DNA from: Gloeotrichia echinulata CP02
GTDB lineage: Bacteria; Cyanobacteriota; Cyanobacteriia; Cyanobacteriales; Nostocaceae
Direction of reading: 5' to 3'
DNA length: 64,000 nucleotides
Assembly: GCA_038087035.1 (NCBI GenBank)
Contig: CP051187.1
Span: 1,054,001-1,118,000, forward strand
The notes under the pieces: generated by a model
Databases searched by the model: none
What the model was told of the DNA's origin: nothing
The model's input: the letters and a program-made list of their open reading frames with translations, nothing else
Position numbers and translations under genes: made by a program
In this document: in pieces, positions 59,826 to 64,000 of the stretch
How positions within the stretch are numbered: the first letter of the stretch is position 1
Layout of the letters: each line of letters opens with the position of its first letter

Positions 59826-59944
59826 TGACGATTTACATTTTAGATACAGATCACCTCAGTCTTTATGGACGTAATCATCCAGTAGTGATTGCGCGGCTTT
59901 CTGCATCTCAAGTGAAACTGACAACGTGCGATCGCGCTTTGTAA
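59825..59944 (+). pseudogene. Truncated PIN-domain toxin (vapC-like)
   Basis: 39 codons: MTIYILDTDHLSLYGRNHPV, then VIARLSASQVKLTT, the start of a VapC-like PIN protein with its first Asp (LDTDHLSL). The frame then enters GCGATCGCGCTTTGTAA and stops; about 95 residues are missing. A piece of the same gene is at 61518-61585. Confidence 0.85.
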
Positions 59945-60061
59945 CTATCGTAGACATTGCTCTTTGGATAAAACAGTAAAAGCGCCCATTCCCGATTCCC
60001 CACTCCCTGAATAAAATAGAATGAGTTAATCTTGCGCCACCTGCCAATACTAGGTTCGCCA

Positions 60062-60277
60062 ATGGATACAAAAGAACTGATTATTCAAGAACTCGAAGCA
60101 GCTCCAGAGCCATTACTAACTGAAATTTTAGACTTTGTGAGGTTTCTTAAACTCAAGCAAACCCAAGAAGCAGTGGAAAACCAGCAAGACTTGGATGATA
60201 GCCGTGAAGCTTTGATAGAAGCCAAAGAAAAAGGGACTCTCTCTCTAGAGGCTTTTAAGCAAGAGCTGGGCTTATAA
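60062..60277 (+). CDS. DUF2281-like antitoxin of a RelE pair
   Basis: 71 residues: MDTKELIIQELEAAPEPLLT, then EILDFVRFLKLKQ (helical DUF2281 start), and a C-terminal helix EALIEAKEKGTLSLEAFKQELG. It ends 2 bp before the RelE-type gene. A truncated duplicate of its start is at 58797. Confidence 0.85.
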   Translation: MDTKELIIQELEAAPEPLLTEILDFVRFLKLKQTQEAVENQQDLDDSREALIEAKEKGTLSLEAFKQELGL

Positions 60278-60279
60278 GC

Positions 60280-60537
60280 ATGAGCTACCAAGTTGAAATT
60301 ACTCCTGCAGCGCAGCGCATGATTAAAAAATTACCAAAAAATGTGCAGCAGCGAATTATCGAACAACTGGAAGCTTTAGCAGTAGATCCTCGTCCTGTGG
60401 GAGTTATTAAGTTAGCAGCAGAGGAAAATTTGTATCGTGTGCGAGTAGGTGATTACCGGATTGTCTACGAAATACAGGATGATATTTTACTCATTCTGAT
60501 CACAAAGATAGGACATCGAAAAGATGTTTACAGATAA
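60280..60537 (+). CDS. RelE/ParE-family toxin
   Basis: 85 residues: YQVEITPAAQRMIKKLPKNV, LEALAVDPRPVGVIKLAAEE, LYRVRVGDYRIVYEIQDDIL and LITKIGHRKDVYR, the complete RelE fold with the catalytic basic residues (KK near the start, R in YRVRVGDYRI, R in GHRKDVYR). RelE toxins cut mRNA in the ribosome. It is paired with the DUF2281-like antitoxin directly upstream. Confidence 0.93.
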   Translation: MSYQVEITPAAQRMIKKLPKNVQQRIIEQLEALAVDPRPVGVIKLAAEENLYRVRVGDYRIVYEIQDDILLILITKIGHRKDVYR

Positions 60538-60841
60538 AATGCCTCTAAATCCGGATTCATAGCTCAATTCAGCAACCCCTTTTCAGCGATGCCTACTAGG
60601 GCTACGCCTATTCTTTGCTGCCAAGGTTGGTTTTTGTATCATACTGCGATCGCAAGGCAATTGTTCTGGTTGAGGCTTTTAAGCATGAGCTATAGCGTTT
60701 CTCGCCCTAGTAAGGTAAACCTGTAGGGGCACGGCACTGCCGTGCCCTTATGAGTGTATTGGACTCAACCGATAACCGCTATATCAAAACTTGATTGCCA
60801 CAGTAGTAATATTAATCATAGGGCGTAATTTGGAGGGAAAT
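60538..60841. other. Mosaic of short duplicated fragments plus family B element
   Basis: 60600-60672 reappears at 61772-61845 (GGTTTTTGTATCATACTGCG...). 60673-60694 is a fused scrap of the antitoxin end and toxin start (GAGGCTTTTAAGCATGAGCTAT). 60691-60783 is the family B element. GGAGGG at 60833 serves the next gene. Confidence 0.6.
60691..60783. mobile_element. Miniature element, family B (hybrid arms)
   Basis: The left arm is of the TTTCTCGCC type and the right arm of the GGACTCAACCGATAACC type, with an internal deletion, so it looks like a recombinant of two sub-types. Confidence 0.75.
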
Positions 60842-61069
60842 ATGACTTCCCAAATACTGGATATAACTGAGGCATTAATTGCCAAACTGCAATCCTTAGC
60901 ACCAGAGCAACAACAGACGCTGCTAGATTTTGCGGAATTTTTAGCACACAAACATGCTCAACCCCAACCTGTGCAACAACGTGTACCGGACTTAAACCGA
61001 GGGGAGATTTGGATGAGCGAGGATTTTAATGATCCTTTACCAGATGAATTTTGGACGGGTGAGCAGTGA
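60842..61069 (+). CDS. DUF2281-family antitoxin
   Basis: 75 residues from ATG 60842, four bases after GGAGGG. DITEALIAKLQSLAPEQQQT, LLDFAEFLAHKHAQ and EDFNDPLPDEFWTGEQ match the copy at 55439. Its stop overlaps the GTG start of the PIN gene (GTGA). Older duplicate of the 55439 gene by divergence. Confidence 0.9.
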   Translation: MTSQILDITEALIAKLQSLAPEQQQTLLDFAEFLAHKHAQPQPVQQRVPDLNRGEIWMSEDFNDPLPDEFWTGEQ

Positions 61070-61452
61070 AACTACTATTGGACTCACATGTTCTAATTTG
61101 GTGGACAAGTAGCTCCGAAAGGCTCTCCCAGAGAGTTTATAGCCTAATTAACGATACTAACAACAGGTTGGTGTTTAGCATAGCTAGTGTTTGGGAAATG
61201 CAAATAAAACTTCAACTGGGTAAGCTCAACTTAAATTCATCTCTTCCCGTTTTGATAGACAATCAACAGCGTGTCAATAATCTACAACTTTTACCTATTG
61301 AATTAGCCCATATTTGGGGTTTAACTAATCTACCCAATCATCATCGTGACCCTTTTGACAGACTTTTAATTGCTCAGGCGATTGTGGAACAGATACCGCT
61401 GGTGAGCATTGATTCAGTTTTTGATAATTATCCAATTCAGCGGTTGTGGTAG
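61066..61452 (+). CDS. PIN-domain toxin (VapC-like)
   Basis: 128 residues from GTG 61066 (M-KLLLDSHVLIWW). Active-site acids: Asp in LLDSH, Glu in SVWEMQIKLQLGKL, Asp in HHRDPFDRLLIAQA, Asp in LVSIDSVFD. It is clearly homologous to the toxin at 55675 through its full length. Coupled to the upstream antitoxin. Confidence 0.92.
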   Translation: MKLLLDSHVLIWWTSSSERLSQRVYSLINDTNNRLVFSIASVWEMQIKLQLGKLNLNSSLPVLIDNQQRVNNLQLLPIELAHIWGLTNLPNHHRDPFDRLLIAQAIVEQIPLVSIDSVFDNYPIQRLW

Positions 61453-61604
61453 GTGTAAAAACCCGGTCTGGGGAATGAGAATTTTTAAGGGAAAGTAAGT
61501 CCTAGTCTTAGACCATTCACCTCAGTCTTTATGGACGTAATCATCCAGTAGTGATTGCGCGGCTTTCTGCATCTCAGCAGTTGGGATAGAGTTTTGTGAT
61601 CGCT
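61453..61604 (+). pseudogene. Chimeric scrap of DUF29 and vapC sequence
   Basis: 61493-61515 repeats part of the DUF29 gene (59312-59334), and 61516-61580 repeats the start of the truncated toxin (59845-59909). The join removes about 510 bp. No frame. Confidence 0.75.
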
Positions 61605-61770
61605 CTAGTCCCGCGATTTCAAAGTCTTATACAATACCACTAAAACGCTGACACATGTAGGAGCGAGTGGGGAACATTGCCGTGCCCCTACAGCTGGTAT
61701 CATATCGTGTGGATTTAGGGGTATCTAAAAATTTATCCGGCTAAACAAATAGTTTGAAAACACGCTCTAG
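61605..61770. mobile_element. Miniature element, family C, opposite orientation
   Basis: Left end TAGTCCCGCGATTTCAAAGT, right end TTTGAAAACACGCTCTAG; the core palindrome is damaged (GAGTGGGGAACATTGCCGTG). Confidence 0.85.
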
Positions 61771-61932
61771 GGCTACGCCTAAGCTTTTGATGCCAAGGCT
61801 GGTTTTTGTATCATACTGCGATTGCAAGGCAATTGTTCTGGTTATAGTATTTTATCAAAGTGCGCTCGCGCTTTGTAACTATCGTAGACATTGCTCTTTG
61901 GATAAAAAAATATACGTGTTATTCTCTAGTCT

Positions 61933-62111
61933 TTACAGCAGTTGTCAGGTATTTAGACCACACCTCGATATCTGTATTTCTTTCTTCCTTCCCTACGGGA
62001 CGCTACGCGAATGCGCCTTCTCTGCGAACGCGCAGAGCGTGTCGAAGACAGACGCTACGCGAATGCGTGAGATATAAAAATGTGGTTCATTTACCTGAAA
62101 ATCGCTGTAAT
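61933..62111. mobile_element. Miniature element, family E (long)
   Basis: 179 bp. Left ACAGCAGTTGTCAGGTATTT plus AGACCACA; right TGTGGTTCATTTACCTGAAA plus ATCGCTGT. The core is made of GACGCTACGCGAATGCG repeats. 62112-62224 is the presumed promoter region of the next gene. Confidence 0.7.
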
Positions 62112-62224
62112 TAATCTTCTCTGAATAAAATATCAGCGCAATTTTTGGACTTTGGCTATGTCTGCGACAGGCTACGGCGGAGCCATATATTTATACATTC
62201 AATTAAAACGATTCTTCAAAGAAA

Positions 62225-63214
62225 ATGGCACTTGTAAATACTGCTTTGACATTAAAAGATTTACCTCCACCTCCAGAAGGTAAAACTGGTTGGCCTTCGA
62301 CAGAACAGACAGAACCTTTGCCAGATAAAATGCCCGATGGTTCTGATTGGCCTCGTATTAGTATAGTTACTCCTAGCTATAATCAAGGACAGTTTATTGA
62401 AGAAACAATACTATCAGTGCTATGGCAAGGATATCCGAATTTAGAATACATTATCATTGATGGTGGTAGTACAGATAACTCCGTTGAGATTATCAAAAAA
62501 TACGAAAATTACTTGACATATTGGGTAAGTGAACCCGATCAAGGACAAAGCCATGCGATTAACAAAGGTTTTGCACGCTGTACTGGTGAAATCATGGCTT
62601 GGCTAAATAGCGACGATTTGTATCTTCCTAACGCTTTAAAAGAGGTAGCCCTAACCTTTTATTTTCAAAAAACAGATATAGTTACTGGGGCTTGGATCGG
62701 CTATCAATACCCATCTGGTAAGTTTTGGGGAGTAAATCCCTGTGGTGTAGGACTTTATCCCACAATGGCGGTGTTACTCTCTCAACGTGGTTACGTTCCC
62801 CAGCATTCTACATTTTGGCATAAAAGAGTTTGGGAAGAAGCAGGACCCTTATCTGAGCATCTACACTATGCAATGGATCATGATTTTTTCTTACGTTGCT
62901 GTGATCGCGGGTTTAGGTTTAAGTTAGTTTATACTCCCTTAGCAGCTTTTCGACAACACACAAATCAGAAGACGAGCGTATGGCAAAAGTATATAGCTGA
63001 TAGTGCAGAAAGTATTTCTAAGTATAAACAAAGACCTGAATGGCAAAGTTTTATGGGTAAATTAAAATTACGCATTGCCAAAAAGCTAATTTCATTAGGT
63101 CATCATCGCAATATTCACCCTCGCTTAGGATTAGTTCCAAAACTTGATCGGCAACTAATACAGAATTGGTTAGATCAACTTAAAAATTACAGCGAAATAA
63201 ATAGTTTTTTGTAA
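62225..63214 (+). CDS. Glycosyltransferase family 2
   Basis: 329 residues. After a Pro-rich 40-residue N-terminus the GT-A fold begins: WPRISIVTPSYNQGQFIEET, WQGYPNLEYIIIDGGSTDNS, then the DxD-like MAWLNSDDLYLPNA, and HYAMDHDFFLRCCDRGF. Family 2 enzymes add sugars from nucleotide donors on the cytoplasmic side. With the methyltransferase at the window end it resumes the polysaccharide locus broken at 50.6 kb. Confidence 0.92.
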   Translation: MALVNTALTLKDLPPPPEGKTGWPSTEQTEPLPDKMPDGSDWPRISIVTPSYNQGQFIEETILSVLWQGYPNLEYIIIDGGSTDNSVEIIKKYENYLTYWVSEPDQGQSHAINKGFARCTGEIMAWLNSDDLYLPNALKEVALTFYFQKTDIVTGAWIGYQYPSGKFWGVNPCGVGLYPTMAVLLSQRGYVPQHSTFWHKRVWEEAGPLSEHLHYAMDHDFFLRCCDRGFRFKLVYTPLAAFRQHTNQKTSVWQKYIADSAESISKYKQRPEWQSFMGKLKLRIAKKLISLGHHRNIHPRLGLVPKLDRQLIQNWLDQLKNYSEINSFL

Positions 63215-63244
63215 ACTCGTAAACTCTAGCTTGGACAACTTAAA

Positions 63245-63736
63245 ATGGCACTTCAATCAAAAGAAATAATTCTGATTTTTTTGATATTTATTATAAGCAC
63301 AAGTACGACAATTTTTGAGTTTCTGCATGATAAAAATTGGATTTTATCTATATACTATGGAGTATCTTCAATTTCTTTACTAATAGTTATATTCTTACTT
63401 TATCGACGGAATCAATTTACATTTAAAGGAATTATCACAAACCAAAAAAATGATTATAAACAGATTGAAGCACTATTTTCAGTATTTTCATTACTGAACA
63501 TCAGAGTACCAATTCCAGAAATGAGAGATTGGGCAGTATCACCTGATTTTGTTAAAATAATGATCGAGTATATTTATCTGAGGGGGCGACAACTTCGTCT
63601 CAAAGCCTTATCAAATAAGGATTATCAAAGGGTGAGCCTGGAAACGCTCAAAACAAATTGGGAACCTATCCCAACAGAAAAATCAGACTTTTGGGCTGTG
63701 ATTATTGAGAATGGAATCAATAAAGCCGAAAAATGA
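63245..63736 (+). CDS. Small membrane protein of unknown function
   Basis: 163 residues. Two membrane segments at about 8-22 (IILIFLIFIISTSTT) and 34-54 (SIYYGVSSISLLIVIFLLYR), then a soluble helical domain of about 105 residues (IPEMRDWAVSPDFVKIMIEY). The arrangement MRDWAxSPD is sometimes seen in methyltransferase-linked proteins, and the next gene is such an enzyme, starting inside its stop codon (ATGA). Translational coupling suggests the two proteins work together. Confidence 0.7.
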   Translation: MALQSKEIILIFLIFIISTSTTIFEFLHDKNWILSIYYGVSSISLLIVIFLLYRRNQFTFKGIITNQKNDYKQIEALFSVFSLLNIRVPIPEMRDWAVSPDFVKIMIEYIYLRGRQLRLKALSNKDYQRVSLETLKTNWEPIPTEKSDFWAVIIENGINKAEK

Positions 63737-64000
63737 TGTTGATCTTTTCATGGCACAAGTGTTCACAACCCTTACTGCATCTTTGGTTCAAAGGGTTTTG
63801 TCACCCCCTCAGGTATATTTATACAATTAAGCCAAATTCAATTGTTGAGTTAGGAGGTGGAGTTTCAACTATTATCTCAGCTTACTGTTGTGAAAAAATA
63901 GGTAAAGGTTATATTTTTTCAGTTGATCATAATGATACATACGCTAAAGTAACTGAATCAAATATACAGCTACATGGATTACAAAACTATGTGAATGTAG
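63733..64000 (+). CDS. Class I methyltransferase, incomplete at window end
   Basis: 89 codons visible. MMLIFSWHKCSQPLLHLWFK, then the motif I strand SIVELGGGVSTIISAYC and the next strand GYIFSVDHNDTYAKV; the Asp ends strand 2 and would contact S-adenosylmethionine. The gene runs off the window. It overlaps the upstream membrane protein gene by 4 bp. Confidence 0.75.
   Translation, partial: MMLIFSWHKCSQPLLHLWFKGFCHPLRYIYTIKPNSIVELGGGVSTIISAYCCEKIGKGYIFSVDHNDTYAKVTESNIQLHGLQNYVNV

Noticed and set aside
1..64000. tRNA, rRNA and prophage genes
   Set aside because: Looked for TTCGAAT-type T-arms, rRNA landmarks and phage structural genes on both strands; none found.

Overview
The window comes from a filamentous, probably heterocyst-forming cyanobacterium (Nostocales type). 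Direct support: a D1 protein gene (psbA), psaD, GCGATCGC (HIP1) sites throughout, long 7-bp tandem repeat arrays, two xisH/xisI pairs, a GAF-GAF-PAS adenylate cyclase of the CyaB type, and many Uma2, DUF29 and PIN/DUF2281 genes. No rRNA, tRNA, CRISPR array, prophage or complete insertion sequence was found.

Layout. 0-13 kb: an unknown 377-residue protein; a hybrid histidine kinase gene cut in two by a ~197-bp miniature element exactly at its phospho-histidine codon; a secreted di-haem cytochrome c peroxidase-like protein; Uma2 genes; a 21-bp minisatellite; a TPR protein; a hicA/hicB pair whose toxin gene carries two different miniature insertions; a first xisH/xisI pair; trpE. 13-17.6 kb: psaD, a ~76-copy 7-bp array, a DICT-GAF histidine kinase, then a gene graveyard (animal-type haem peroxidase fragment, IS607-type tnpA remnant). 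17.6-24 kb: a membrane haem domain/WD40 fusion, then a P-type ATPase gene followed 18 bp later by a divergent S-adenosylmethionine synthetase gene. 24-33 kb: a small membrane protein, a ribbon-helix-helix protein, recR with no normal start codon, a C5 DNA methyltransferase whose last codons come from a miniature element, a TPR/FecR-like pair, psbA, a HIT protein and a ComM/YifB ATPase. 33.5-36 kb: the adenylate cyclase.

36.6-50.6 kb and 62.2-64 kb form a surface polysaccharide locus: a Wzc-like tyrosine kinase/co-polymerase, glycosyltransferases, an ABC exporter (Wzm/Wzt with a C-terminal cargo-recognition type extension), methyltransferases and a HAD-like protein. The locus is interrupted by an ~11.5-kb accessory island (50.6-62.2 kb) holding toxin-antitoxin genes (intact, truncated and duplicated), four DUF29 genes, a second xisH/xisI pair, two tandem Uma2 genes and a dense set of miniature elements.

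The strongest novel signal is the non-autonomous repeat population. I distinguish eight or more families with terminal inverted repeats. Several can be dated or verified inside the window from target duplications or from an empty/filled site pair (58.57 versus 60.05 kb). They have inactivated a kinase and a HicA toxin, truncated an antitoxin and recoded the end of a methyltransferase. Other candidates for a second look are the P-type ATPase/divergent MetK pair, the paired XisH/XisI modules, the haem-membrane/WD40 fusion, and a miniature element that contains an expanded 21-bp open-frame repeat. All functional calls rest on motif reading; no database search was possible.
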